DNA from: an uncultured Oscillospiraceae bacterium
GTDB lineage: Bacteria; Bacillota; Clostridia; Oscillospirales; Acutalibacteraceae
Length of the DNA stretch: 64,000 nucleotides
Assembly: GCA_900539425.1 (NCBI GenBank)
Contig: UQBX01000008.1
Span: 1 to 64,000, forward strand
Reading direction: 5' to 3'
The translations under genes were made by a program, and so were the position numbers. A model generated the notes under the pieces. It saw only the letters and a program-made list of their open reading frames with translations. It did no database searches and was not told where the DNA came from. This document shows, one piece after another, positions 56,295 through 64,000 of the stretch. Numbering within the stretch: the stretch's first letter is position 1; each line of letters begins with the position of its first letter.

Positions 56295-57524
56295 ATGATT
56301 ATGACACAAGCTGTAATTATAGGCGGGGGCGCGGCCGGTCTTATGGCTGCTGCGGTATGCGCTGCCCGCGGCAAAGAAACCGTAGTTGTAGAAAAAATGC
56401 CTGTCTGCGCCAAAAAAGTTTCAATAACAGGCAAGGGCAGATGCAATGTTACAAACGCCTGCTTTGAGCTTTCGGATTTAATATCCAATGTACCGCGAAA
56501 TCCGCGTTTTTTGTATTCCGCGTTTTCTTCTTTTATGCCTTATGACACCATGTCTTTTTTTGAAGAACTCGGAGTTCCGCTGAAAATCGAAAGGGGGAAC
56601 CGTGTTTTCCCTCAGTCTGATAACGCAAAAGATATTTCTTCCGCTCTTGTAAGAAATGCAAAAAAATGCGGAGTAAAGTTTATTCACACTGCGGCAAAGT
56701 CTTTTAAAACGGAAAACGGCAGAATAAAAGCCGTTGTGCTTTCTGACGGCAGTGAAATTGAGTGCGAAAGCGTTGCGCTGTGCACGGGCGGGAAAAGCTA
56801 TCCCGCAACAGGCTCGACGGGCGACGGCTATGCTCTTGCCAAAAGTGTAGGTCATACTGTTACAAAAATATCTCCTGCTCTTGTTTCTCTCAAAAGCGAA
56901 GATAGTTTTGTGCCTGAACTTCAGGGCTTGAGTTTAAGAAACATAAGTATTAAGCTGAATAAAAACAATAAAACAATTTATTCCGATTTCGGCGAAATGC
57001 TTTTTACTCATTACGGGCTCAGCGGCCCCGTGATACTCTCTGCTTCAAGCCATATAGATGAGCCGGAAAACGGAGGCTATTCGGTAGTAATAGATTTAAA
57101 GCCTGCGCTCGATTATGATACCCTTGATAAAAGAATACAGCGTGATTTCGACGAATTTAAAAATAAAGACGTCATTAATTCACTTTCAAAACTTTTACCG
57201 AGAAAACTTATTCCCGTCATTATTGAATTATGGGGAATAGCCCGGCATAAAAAGGTAAATGAAATAACACGCGAGGAACGCAGAGCGCTTGTTCATTTGC
57301 TGAAAAATCTGGAAGTGGGCGTTTCAGGATTTTATACCCTTGATTCCGCAATAATAACCAGGGGCGGAATTAATGTTAAGGAAATAGACCCCAAAACGAT
57401 GCGTTCAAAAATTGTTGATAATCTTTTCTTTGCAGGTGAAATAATAGATGTGGACGCTTATACGGGCGGCTTCAATCTGCAGATAGCCTTTTCAACAGGC
57501 AGACTCTGCGGAGAAAATATGTGA
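56295..57524 (+). CDS. BaiN/HI0933-family flavoprotein
   Basis: 409 aa. The FAD dinucleotide loop IIGGGAAGLMAA opens the protein; TGKGRCNVTN and the C-terminal AGEIIDVDAYTGGFNLQIAFSTG are the marks of the HI0933/BaiN family. These enzymes are FAD reductases of unclear role; some are linked to bile-acid 7-dehydroxylation, but that cannot be inferred here. Start codons at 56292, 56295 and 56301 are all possible, and there is no strong ribosome site. The stop overlaps the reading region of the next gene. Confidence 0.88.
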   Translation: MIMTQAVIIGGGAAGLMAAAVCAARGKETVVVEKMPVCAKKVSITGKGRCNVTNACFELSDLISNVPRNPRFLYSAFSSFMPYDTMSFFEELGVPLKIERGNRVFPQSDNAKDISSALVRNAKKCGVKFIHTAAKSFKTENGRIKAVVLSDGSEIECESVALCTGGKSYPATGSTGDGYALAKSVGHTVTKISPALVSLKSEDSFVPELQGLSLRNISIKLNKNNKTIYSDFGEMLFTHYGLSGPVILSASSHIDEPENGGYSVVIDLKPALDYDTLDKRIQRDFDEFKNKDVINSLSKLLPRKLIPVIIELWGIARHKKVNEITREERRALVHLLKNLEVGVSGFYTLDSAIITRGGINVKEIDPKTMRSKIVDNLFFAGEIIDVDAYTGGFNLQIAFSTGRLCGENM

Positions 57525-57550
57525 TTTTATATTCGGAAAGGTTGTTTGCT

Positions 57551-58219
57551 TTGATTAATGTTGCAATAGACGGCCCTGCAGGCGCAGGCAAAAGCACGGT
57601 TGCACGCGGTGCGGCTAAGGAACTCGGTTATATTTATGTAGATACAGGCGCTCTGTACAGAACTGTTGCTCTTGCGGCTCAAAGAAAAAATGTTTTGGGA
57701 GATGTTAACGGAATATGTGATATGCTCCCCGGAATTACCGTTGAGCTTAAATTTGATGACGAGGGAGAGCAGAGAGTGTATCTGAACGGTGAGGACGTCT
57801 CTTCACTTATAAGAACGCCCGAAATATCAATGGCGGCATCGTCGGTTTCACAGATTCCCAAGGTAAGGGAATTTTTGCTTGAACTTCAGCGCTCAATCGC
57901 GCGTGAAAATAATGTTATTATGGACGGCAGAGATATCGGCACGGTAGTTCTGCCTAATGCCGATGTAAAAATCTTTCTGTTTGCTTCCCCTGAGTGCAGG
58001 GCAGAAAGAAGATACAAGGAGCTTATCGAAAAAGGTCAGGATGTCAAATATGAGGACGTTCTCAAAGATGTAAACGACCGTGATTATCAGGACAGTCACC
58101 GTGAGATAGCGCCGCTCAAACCAACCAATGAGTCAGTTATGGCAGATACAACGGGAAAAGCGCTTCCCGAAAGCATAGAAATGGTAGTTTCCGTGATAAA
58201 GGAGAAGATTAATGGTTAG
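57551..58219 (+). CDS. cmk: Cytidylate kinase
   Basis: 222 aa. The P-loop is AIDGPAGAGKST at the N-terminus; MDGRDIGTVVLP and RDYQDSHREIAPL are typical. It phosphorylates CMP and dCMP. The start I choose is TTG at 57551, nine bases after GGAAAGG; the protein would then begin MINVAIDGPAG, the family's standard start. A GTG at 57521 would add ten residues. The stop overlaps plsC by 8 nt. Confidence 0.94.
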   Translation: MINVAIDGPAGAGKSTVARGAAKELGYIYVDTGALYRTVALAAQRKNVLGDVNGICDMLPGITVELKFDDEGEQRVYLNGEDVSSLIRTPEISMAASSVSQIPKVREFLLELQRSIARENNVIMDGRDIGTVVLPNADVKIFLFASPECRAERRYKELIEKGQDVKYEDVLKDVNDRDYQDSHREIAPLKPTNESVMADTTGKALPESIEMVVSVIKEKING

Positions 58220-58874
58220 TTTTGATTACAGCGAAGTTAAGCACTACAAATTTTACGGCTTTGTGAAAAAAGTTTTCGGCCCTATATTCAGAGCTGTTTA
58301 CAAGCTTGAATTCAAAGGGCTTGAAAATGTTCCGTCTGCTTCTGACGGAAGATACATAGTTGCAATAAATCATACATGCGCGCTTGACCCAGTTTTCGTT
58401 TCAATGCCTAAACAGGTTCCGCCGCTTCACTTTATGGCAAAGGTAGAGCTTTTCAAAAATCCCGTAGTAGGCTGGGTAATAAAGCACCTTTACGGTTTTC
58501 CTGTTAAAAGAGGAAAGGGCGATACTTCCGCAATCGAGTACGGCGAAAAGATCATAGAAGAGGGGCACGTAATGGCTATCTGCCCCGAGGGAAAAAGAGT
58601 TAAGGATAAAAACGGAGTGCCGCAGAAAGCAAAGTCAGGCGTTGCAGTAATCGCAAAAGCCACAAAAGCGTCTGTTCTTCCGGTAGCCATCTATTGCGAC
58701 GGCCCTATCAAGAGAGGCAAAAAGGTAGTTATATCTTACGGCAGAATGCTCACTCTTGAGGATATGGGACTCAATAAAGAAGAAATCGGCCCTCACGACA
58801 TTAAAAACGCAGCCAATAAGGTAATGGATAAGATTACCGAGCTGTGGGAGGCGGAGCATAATGAAGGAAATTAA
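58212..58874 (+). CDS. plsC: 1-acyl-sn-glycerol-3-phosphate acyltransferase
   Basis: 220 aa. NHTCALD (the NHx4D catalytic box, about residue 52) and CPEGKR (the PEGxR box) are conserved. It acylates lysophosphatidic acid in membrane lipid synthesis. It overlaps cmk upstream and ispH-S1 downstream, a gene order I know from other Clostridia. Confidence 0.93.
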   Translation: MVSFDYSEVKHYKFYGFVKKVFGPIFRAVYKLEFKGLENVPSASDGRYIVAINHTCALDPVFVSMPKQVPPLHFMAKVELFKNPVVGWVIKHLYGFPVKRGKGDTSAIEYGEKIIEEGHVMAICPEGKRVKDKNGVPQKAKSGVAVIAKATKASVLPVAIYCDGPIKRGKKVVISYGRMLTLEDMGLNKEEIGPHDIKNAANKVMDKITELWEAEHNEGN

Positions 58875-60945
58875 ACTTGCCAAAACAGCGGGCTTTTGCT
58901 TTGGTGTAAACAGGGCAGTAAATCTGGTTTATAAACTTGTTGAGGACGGAGAAAAGGTCTGCACTTTGGGCCCGATTATTCATAATCAGCAGCTTGTTGA
59001 AGACCTGAAATCAAAAGGCGTAAACGATATTTCTTCACCTGACGCCTGCGCGGACGGATATAAAATCGTTATCCGTACTCACGGTATAGAAAAAGAAACT
59101 CTTTCAGATATAAGCAATCGCGGGCTTGAGTATATCGACGCAACCTGTCCGTTCGTTCTTAAAATACACAGAATAGTAAGTGATGCTGAGCAGGGAACCG
59201 TAACACTTATTGCCGGAGATTCAAATCATCCGGAGGTAAAGGGGATACGCTCTTTCTGTGTGGGCAGCTCTCATGTGTTTAAAAACCACGAAGAACTCGC
59301 AGAAATTATTGACAAATATAAAATAGCGTCTGAAAAAACAGTGATTTGCGTTTCACAGACCACTTTCAGCACCGAAGAATGGAAAAAATGCGAGAAAATT
59401 CTTAAAAAGGTATGTACAAACTGCAAAATTTTTGATACAATATGCAGTGCAACATCCGAAAGACAGGCAGAGGCACTTGCTCTTGCAAAAGAGTGCGATG
59501 CCATGCTGGTTATCGGAGGTCGCCATTCATCCAATACTTGCAAGTTGAAAGATGTTTGTTCGGAATATGCACCCACTTTCTTGATAGAGACTGCTGCGGA
59601 GCTTGCCGATATGGATTTTTCGCGTTTCAATGTAGTTGGAGTTACTGCCGGGGCGTCTACGCCGTCGGTAATTATCAAGGAGGTACTAAAAACCATGTCC
59701 GAAGAAATTAAAGAAAAGGAAGTTGAAGCAACAGAAAATGTTGCCGAGACAGCAGAAGCCGCTGATAAAGCCGTTAAGGCTGCTGTCGAAGCATCTGCTG
59801 ATGGTGAAACCTTCGCAGAGATGCTCGAACAATCTTTCAGCGAAAACGACACCGGTAAAATCGTTAAAGGTGTTGTAGAAAACATTACACCCACAGAGGT
59901 ATTCGTGGATGTTCCCGGAAGAAAGCAGACAGGCGTTATCGCCCGCGAAGATCTTTCTGCCGAGCCGTTTGACAAGTGTGAGGATGTTGTATCTAAAGGC
60001 GATGTGCTTGATCTTATCATCCTTAAAACAAATGATCAGGACGGTGTTCTCAAGCTTTCAAAGAAGCTTACAGACAGTTTTAAAGGCTGGGAGGATATCG
60101 TAAAGGCTAAAGAGAATGATGAAGTTCTTGAGGGCTACATTACAGCTGTTGTACGCGGCGGCGTTCTTGCTACCGTAAAGGGTACACGCGTATTTGTTCC
60201 CGCTTCTCTTTCCGGCGTTCCCAAGAATGAGGAACTTTCTGTTCTTAAAGGCACTACTGCAAGGTTCAAGATTATTGACATCAATGAGCAGAGAAGACGT
60301 GCTGTAGGTTCTATCCGCGCCGTACTCAGCGAGGAGAGAAAGAAAGCTCGTGAAGAGGCTTGGGCTAAGCTTGAAGAGGGCATGAAGCTCACAGGCACAG
60401 TTAAATCACTTACAAATTACGGCGCTTTCGTTGATATCGGCGGAATCGACGGTATGATCCATATTAGTGAACTTTCATGGACTCGCATTAAGCATCCTTC
60501 AGAGGTTGTAAATGTTGGTGATCAGGTAGAAGTTTACATAAAGGCTCTTGATCAGGAAAAGAAAAAGATTTCTCTCGGCTTCAAAAAGGTAGAGGATAAT
60601 CCGTGGGAGATCCTCAAGAGAGATTATCCGGTTGATACTGTTATTAATAATGCTAAAATTGTAGGCGTTACTGCTTTCGGCGCATTTGCTACAGTTATCC
60701 CCGGTATCGAAGGTCTTATTCATATCAGTGAGATCAGCTGGAACAGAATTAAGACTCCCGCCGATGTACTTAAAGTAGGCGACGAAGTTAATGTTGTTAT
60801 CACAAATATTGATTTCGATAAGAAGAGAGTTAGCCTTTCAATGAAACAGCTTATTGAAAGACCTGAAGAGGGTATTCCTGAACTTCAGTCTGATGATGAA
60901 GCTGCTGAGGAAGCTGAAGCTCCCGCAGAAGAAACTGCTGAATAA
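58861..60945 (+). CDS. ispH: IspH fused to ribosomal protein S1-like domains
   Basis: 694 aa. Residues 1-280 are IspH (LytB), last step of the MEP isoprenoid pathway, with the iron-sulfur cysteines Cys13, Cys96 and Cys195. After an acidic Ala/Glu-rich linker (about 285-325), four S1 RNA-binding domains follow near 330-400, 420-490, 507-577 and 592-665; the third and fourth are most typical ([20 protein letters not shown]). The C-terminus is an acidic tail. This fusion is known from several clostridial genomes. No internal start is obvious. Confidence 0.95.
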   Translation: MKEIKLAKTAGFCFGVNRAVNLVYKLVEDGEKVCTLGPIIHNQQLVEDLKSKGVNDISSPDACADGYKIVIRTHGIEKETLSDISNRGLEYIDATCPFVLKIHRIVSDAEQGTVTLIAGDSNHPEVKGIRSFCVGSSHVFKNHEELAEIIDKYKIASEKTVICVSQTTFSTEEWKKCEKILKKVCTNCKIFDTICSATSERQAEALALAKECDAMLVIGGRHSSNTCKLKDVCSEYAPTFLIETAAELADMDFSRFNVVGVTAGASTPSVIIKEVLKTMSEEIKEKEVEATENVAETAEAADKAVKAAVEASADGETFAEMLEQSFSENDTGKIVKGVVENITPTEVFVDVPGRKQTGVIAREDLSAEPFDKCEDVVSKGDVLDLIILKTNDQDGVLKLSKKLTDSFKGWEDIVKAKENDEVLEGYITAVVRGGVLATVKGTRVFVPASLSGVPKNEELSVLKGTTARFKIIDINEQRRRAVGSIRAVLSEERKKAREEAWAKLEEGMKLTGTVKSLTNYGAFVDIGGIDGMIHISELSWTRIKHPSEVVNVGDQVEVYIKALDQEKKKISLGFKKVEDNPWEILKRDYPVDTVINNAKIVGVTAFGAFATVIPGIEGLIHISEISWNRIKTPADVLKVGDEVNVVITNIDFDKKRVSLSMKQLIERPEEGIPELQSDDEAAEEAEAPAEETAE

Positions 60946-60946
60946 T

Positions 60947-60981
60947 AAAAAGACCCGTTTTTTAAAGGCGGGTCTTTTTTT
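60947..60981 (+). terminator. Terminator of the ispH-S1 operon
   Basis: 11-bp stem AAAAAGACCCG / CGGGTCTTTTT with an 11-nt loop and a T-run. Confidence 0.92.
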
Positions 60982-60988
60982 AAAATTT

Positions 60989-61019
60989 AAACCCGTGCGG
61001 AAATAAGCCGTACGGGTTT
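60989..61019 (-). terminator. Terminator of the DUF4364 gene
   Basis: AAACCCGTGCGG pairs with CCGTACGGGTTT with one G-U pair; on the minus strand an AT-rich tract follows. Confidence 0.78.
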
Positions 61020-61024
61020 TATTC

Positions 61025-61609
61025 TTATTCTTTGTTGTTGCTTTCGTCGCTGAACAGCGAATCTATAAGGTTGTTGTATATCTTTACAGGATCAGCGTAA
61101 AACTGCTCTTTAAACATTTCTGCCTGAGCGGAGGTAGGAACGGTCAGCGAAAGCACCATGAAATCTTTTCCGCAGTCTCTAAAATGCATGGTAACCGTGT
61201 AGTCGTCATCATTTTTTATTACTTCTACTTCGTTCTCCTGCCTGTAAAGCTCTTTTACCGCAAGTTTTGCGGCAAGTTCAACTGCACGTTTGCGCATGGT
61301 GTAAGGAAGTTCATTTTCTACCAGTTCCACAAAGTATTCACAGTTGTTAGCCGGCTTGAGAAAGCCCTGTTCGTTTACCGTAAAAAGTCCTTTTTCCTTA
61401 ATTTTCTGAAGAGCGTTCGTGGTTTCAAAATAGTTTGCAAACTCGCCTTCCACCATTGTTTTTACAAGCACGTCATCGGAAAGTCTTTCTTTGGAGTTTA
61501 CAACAACATAGCATATCAGTATATAAATATCAACCGTTGAGCGAAGTCCGTCAGCAGAGCCGTAAGGCAACGCGTCAAAGTCATAATTTGGCTTTTCATT
61601 GTCACTCAT
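61025..61609 (-). CDS. DUF4364 family protein
   Basis: 194 aa, acidic, no membrane segment. The first part (about 25-95) looks like a winged-helix fold (ILICYVVVNSKERLSDDVLV ... LFTVNEQGFLKP), the second part is an alpha/beta domain. This matches DUF4364, which I recall as a predicted transcription regulator family of Firmicutes. The start at 61609 has GAGGTGA nearby; the 17 codons before it are not needed. Function unknown. Confidence 0.85.
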   Translation of the reverse strand: MSDNEKPNYDFDALPYGSADGLRSTVDIYILICYVVVNSKERLSDDVLVKTMVEGEFANYFETTNALQKIKEKGLFTVNEQGFLKPANNCEYFVELVENELPYTMRKRAVELAAKLAVKELYRQENEVEVIKNDDDYTVTMHFRDCGKDFMVLSLTVPTSAQAEMFKEQFYADPVKIYNNLIDSLFSDESNNKE

Positions 61610-61654
61610 AAAATCACCTCGTTTGAAAAATATATTAACATAATCTCTCCTCAC

Positions 61655-61683
61655 TTGCAAACAATTTTAAATTATAATATAAT
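61655..61683 (+). promoter_or_regulatory. Promoter of the DUF1858-trmK-nif3-NFACT operon
   Basis: TTGCAA, 17-bp spacer, TATAAT, about 76 bp before the ATG at 61760. The leader (61690-61759) contains a small GCACG/CGTGC hairpin. Confidence 0.7.
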
Positions 61684-61759
61684 ATCAGCGTAATATCCAT
61701 GCCGCACGCGACGCCGTGCAGCCGCGGATTGCAAAAGTTTTCAGAAAGAGGTTTTTAAC

Positions 61760-61960
61760 ATGAAAGAAGTAACAAAAGATACAATTATCGGTGATATCCT
61801 TGATATATGCCCTGATTCTGCACCGCTTTTTCTTGAGATAGGCATGCATTGTCTTGGCTGCCCCGCTTCAAGAGGGGAAACTGTTGAACAGGCTTGCGCT
61901 GTTCACGGAAATGATCCGGACGAACTCGTTAAAAAGATAAACGCTCTTTTAAGCAAATAA
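61760..61960 (+). CDS. DUF1858-domain small redox-type protein
   Basis: 66 aa. The whole protein is one DUF1858 domain, with the Cys pair in HCLGCPAS that gives the family its predicted disulfide/redox role. Related proteins occur next to hybrid-cluster proteins, but none is here. GAGG lies upstream of the ATG. It is followed two bases later by trmK. Confidence 0.9.
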   Translation: MKEVTKDTIIGDILDICPDSAPLFLEIGMHCLGCPASRGETVEQACAVHGNDPDELVKKINALLSK

Positions 61961-61962
61961 AA

Positions 61963-62601
61963 ATGTTTGAACTTTCATCCAGATTAAAAGCCGTGGCTTC
62001 ATTAGTCCGCAAAGGTTCGTCCCTTGCGGATATAGGATGTGACCACGGCTATCTGCCTGTATATCTTGTTATGAACGGCATTATAGAAAATGCAGTTGCG
62101 TCCGATATAAACGACGGGCCTTTAAAACAGTGCCGCCGTCTTGTTGAAAGCTATTCGCTTCAGGATAAGATTAATTGCGTATTATCGGACGGGCTTTCAA
62201 ATATTGAGTATACTGATTTTCAGGACGTTGCCATCTGCGGAATGGGCGGTGAACTTATTGCCTCAATTTTGGAGCAGAGCAGTGTTTCTGAAACTTGCGG
62301 CGTGCACTACATATTCAATCCTATGACTCATCCCGAAAAACTTAGGGAATACCTGTGTAAGAACGGTTATGAAATAGGAAACGATATTGTGGTCAGGGAC
62401 GGCAATCACTCATATTCAGTATTTGACGCATATTATACAGGTGTCTTTGGAGAATATCCCCAAAGCTATTATTTTCTGGGAAATATCAGCGATTTTTCAG
62501 ATAAGAATTATTTCAACAGCCTCCTGAATTATCTGCGAAACAAGCAGAAAAGCGGTATTGATTATTCAGAGGTTATTAAACTTATAGAGGCAAAAATATG
62601 A
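61963..62601 (+). CDS. trmK: tRNA (adenine-22-N1) methyltransferase TrmK
   Basis: 212 aa class I SAM-dependent methyltransferase. The SAM loop is ADIGCDHGYLP (residues 22-32), then ASDIN and a CGMGGELI motif typical of TrmK (YqfN). It methylates A22 in certain tRNAs of Gram-positive bacteria. In Bacillus it also lies next to a nif3-like gene, as here. It overlaps the next gene by 4 nt (ATGA). Confidence 0.93.
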   Translation: MFELSSRLKAVASLVRKGSSLADIGCDHGYLPVYLVMNGIIENAVASDINDGPLKQCRRLVESYSLQDKINCVLSDGLSNIEYTDFQDVAICGMGGELIASILEQSSVSETCGVHYIFNPMTHPEKLREYLCKNGYEIGNDIVVRDGNHSYSVFDAYYTGVFGEYPQSYYFLGNISDFSDKNYFNSLLNYLRNKQKSGIDYSEVIKLIEAKI

Positions 62602-63347
62602 CTACGGTTAAAGATATATATGATTATATTAATGTATTAGCGCCTTTTGATACACAGGAAGAATGGGATAATGCCGGCTTAATAACAGGCAGTCTGCAAG
62701 CTCCTGTTTCAAAGGTGGTTATGAGCCTTGATGTCACGAAAGCGACTGTCAGAAAAGCTGCTGAAATTAACGCTCAGCTTATTCTTTCGCATCATCCTCT
62801 TATTTTCGGCGGAGTAAAAAGACTTTTGCCGGATACTGCTCTTTATATGTGCGCTCAAAACGGAATTTCCGTTATTTCGGCTCACACTAATTTTGATAAG
62901 GCTGAAAAGGGGATTAATTCAAATCTCTGCAAAATTCTTGAACTTAACAATGCAGAGCCTGTTGAGGGCACTTTTATTTCTGTAGGAGATCTGAAAAGTG
63001 AAATGACAGCTCATGATTTTGCCTGCTTTGTTTCTAAAAAACTTAATGTTAGCGGTATCAGATATACTGATACACAAAAAATGATAAGAAAAGTTGCAGT
63101 AGGCGGCGGAGCGTGCGATGAATATTTGCCTCAGGCAATGGCGCTTGCGGACTGCTTTGTTACCGGGGATACAAAATATCATGTTATGCTTGAAGCCGCT
63201 GAAAATGATTTTTGCATAATCGGCGCAGGTCATTATGAAACTGAATCTCAGGCGTTTCTTATGCTTAAAGATTTGATATCAAAGGAATTTCCTGATGTTG
63301 AGTTTATCTCAGCAGAACAGAAAAATCCTGTATCGGCGGTGTTGTAA
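62598..63347 (+). CDS. Nif3-like dinuclear metal centre protein
   Basis: 249 aa. LSHHPLIF, HTNFD and the late GHYETE hold the metal ligands of the NIF3/DUF34 family (GTP cyclohydrolase I type 2-like). It is shorter than the 370-aa Bacillus form because the middle PII-like insertion is missing. Role in the cell not well known. Its start overlaps the trmK stop, and its stop overlaps the next ATG (TAATG). Confidence 0.93.
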   Translation: MTTVKDIYDYINVLAPFDTQEEWDNAGLITGSLQAPVSKVVMSLDVTKATVRKAAEINAQLILSHHPLIFGGVKRLLPDTALYMCAQNGISVISAHTNFDKAEKGINSNLCKILELNNAEPVEGTFISVGDLKSEMTAHDFACFVSKKLNVSGIRYTDTQKMIRKVAVGGGACDEYLPQAMALADCFVTGDTKYHVMLEAAENDFCIIGAGHYETESQAFLMLKDLISKEFPDVEFISAEQKNPVSAVL

Positions 63348-64000
63348 TGGCGCTGGACGGAATTTTTCTTTATCATTTAAAAAACGAGATTGCTCAGTTT
63401 GCCGTAGGCGCAAGAATAGAAAAGATACATCAGCCGTCAAAAGAAGAATTACTTCTTTCACTTCGTTCAAGAGAGGGCGCACAGAAGCTTTTGCTTTCCT
63501 GCCGCGCGGATACGGCAGGTATCTATTTTACTTCGTATCCGCCTGAAAATCCTGCGAAGCCTCCTATGCTTTGTATGCTGCTCAGAAAACATCTTACGGG
63601 TGCCAGGATTTTGTCGCTTGAGCAGGACGGGCTTGAAAGAATTGTAAAAATAAAAATGCAGGCGGTTAATGAACTCGGAGACCTTGTGCTTTTCACTCTT
63701 GCAGTAGAAATAATGGGCAGATACAGCAATATTATACTGATCGATGAAAAAGGTATCATAGTTGACGCTCTGCGCAGAGTGGACGAGGGCAAATCCCATG
63801 TCAGAACAGTGCTTCCCGGTGAAAAATATGTAAGCCCACCTAAGCAGGATAAACTCAATATATTTGAAGACGATATTGAGGATGTTAAAACACGCCTAAG
63901 ACTTTCAGGAAGGCTCCCTTCAAAGGCTTTTCAGGATACCGTAATGGGCGTTTCTCCGATAGTGTGCAGGGAATATGAAAACGGGATTTCTGTTGAAACT
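63347..64000 (+). CDS. NFACT/FbpA-family protein, N-terminal part (runs off the window)
   Basis: 218 codons are visible without a stop; the family length is about 580, so two thirds are missing. The N-terminal part (MALDGIFLYHLKNEIAQ, RIEKIHQPSKEELLL, MLCMLLRKHL and GRYSNIILID) is the NFACT-N domain. The protein family includes RqcH/FbpA, which in Bacillus adds alanine tails to stalled nascent chains on the 50S subunit. Its ATG overlaps the nif3 stop as TAATG, so it belongs to the same operon. Confidence 0.93.
   Translation, partial: MALDGIFLYHLKNEIAQFAVGARIEKIHQPSKEELLLSLRSREGAQKLLLSCRADTAGIYFTSYPPENPAKPPMLCMLLRKHLTGARILSLEQDGLERIVKIKMQAVNELGDLVLFTLAVEIMGRYSNIILIDEKGIIVDALRRVDEGKSHVRTVLPGEKYVSPPKQDKLNIFEDDIEDVKTRLRLSGRLPSKAFQDTVMGVSPIVCREYENGISVET

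Noticed and set aside
59271..60020. 249-codon open frame opposite ispH-S1
   Set aside because: It is a Ser/Thr-rich antisense shadow across the IspH/S1 linker, with no ribosome site.

Overview
The window looks like a chromosome segment of a spore-forming, low-GC Gram-positive anaerobe of the class Clostridia, most likely a gut Oscillospiraceae/Ruminococcaceae-type bacterium. The sequence basis is: the sporulation pair SpoIIGA/SigE and a SigH-like sigma factor, an IspH-ribosomal S1 fusion next to cmk and plsC, class 1B dihydroorotate dehydrogenase with PyrK, a SAM-I riboswitch on metK, an EFR1 ferredoxin-flavodoxin, AGGAGG ribosome binding sites, and frequent TTG start codons. Species assignment is inference. 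There is no prophage, insertion sequence, CRISPR array or integrase; this is dense core chromosome with small accessory parts.

Layout. 25-10385 (minus strand): a complete arginine operon argC-argJ-argB-argD-argF-carA-carB, preceded by a strong promoter and two tandem ArgR-type boxes; its last gene is a carB fused in frame to a diaminopimelate epimerase (DapF) domain. 10748-16864: a small XRE regulator, a PHP phosphatase with an apparently leaderless transcript, tRNA-Asp and tRNA-Thr, glutamate dehydrogenase, a membrane M28 peptidase, a DUF6512-type membrane protein, tRNA-Ser and an EFR1 protein. 16924-23407: a GH2 glycosidase divergent from araB-like kinase, araA, araD and an L,D-transpeptidase. 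23481-29744: an SDR/zinc-ribbon protein, riboswitch-controlled metK, and a GH4-PfkB-TtcA operon. 29909-39922: a nine-gene pyrimidine operon pyrC-carA-carB-pyrK-pyrD-pyrF-pyrE-pyrB-pyrI with its own carbamoyl phosphate synthetase. 39975-42075: CxxC protein, SigH-like factor and YchF. 42294-46739: ilvB-ilvN-leuC-leuD plus a small unknown gene. 46856-51312: a signal-peptidase-like protein, ABC exporter, second GH2 enzyme and cyclophilin in one overlapping unit. 51456-52965: spoIIGA-sigE. 53006-60945: DUF378 protein, manA, ABC-F ATPase, then baiN-like flavoprotein, cmk, plsC and ispH-S1. 61025-64000: DUF4364 protein, then DUF1858, trmK, nif3-like and the start of an NFACT gene.

How genes work together. 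The two carAB sets feed separate pathways: one lies inside the arginine operon beside ornithine carbamoyltransferase, the other in the pyrimidine operon beside aspartate carbamoyltransferase. Glutamate dehydrogenase supplies glutamate for the ArgJ acetyl cycle. The ara genes convert arabinose to xylulose 5-phosphate, and the neighbouring cytoplasmic GH2 enzyme probably supplies sugar from an oligosaccharide. Genes inside operons are often coupled through TAATG, TGATG or ATGA overlaps.

The most unusual points are the CarB-DapF fusion whose epimerase part has lost the first catalytic cysteine, the spoIIG promoter with a 21-bp spacer resembling the Spo0A-dependent promoter of Bacillus subtilis, the signal-peptidase-like/ABC exporter pair without a visible substrate, and an SDR enzyme with a C-terminal zinc ribbon. 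I did not find a clear, wholly new multi-gene system.
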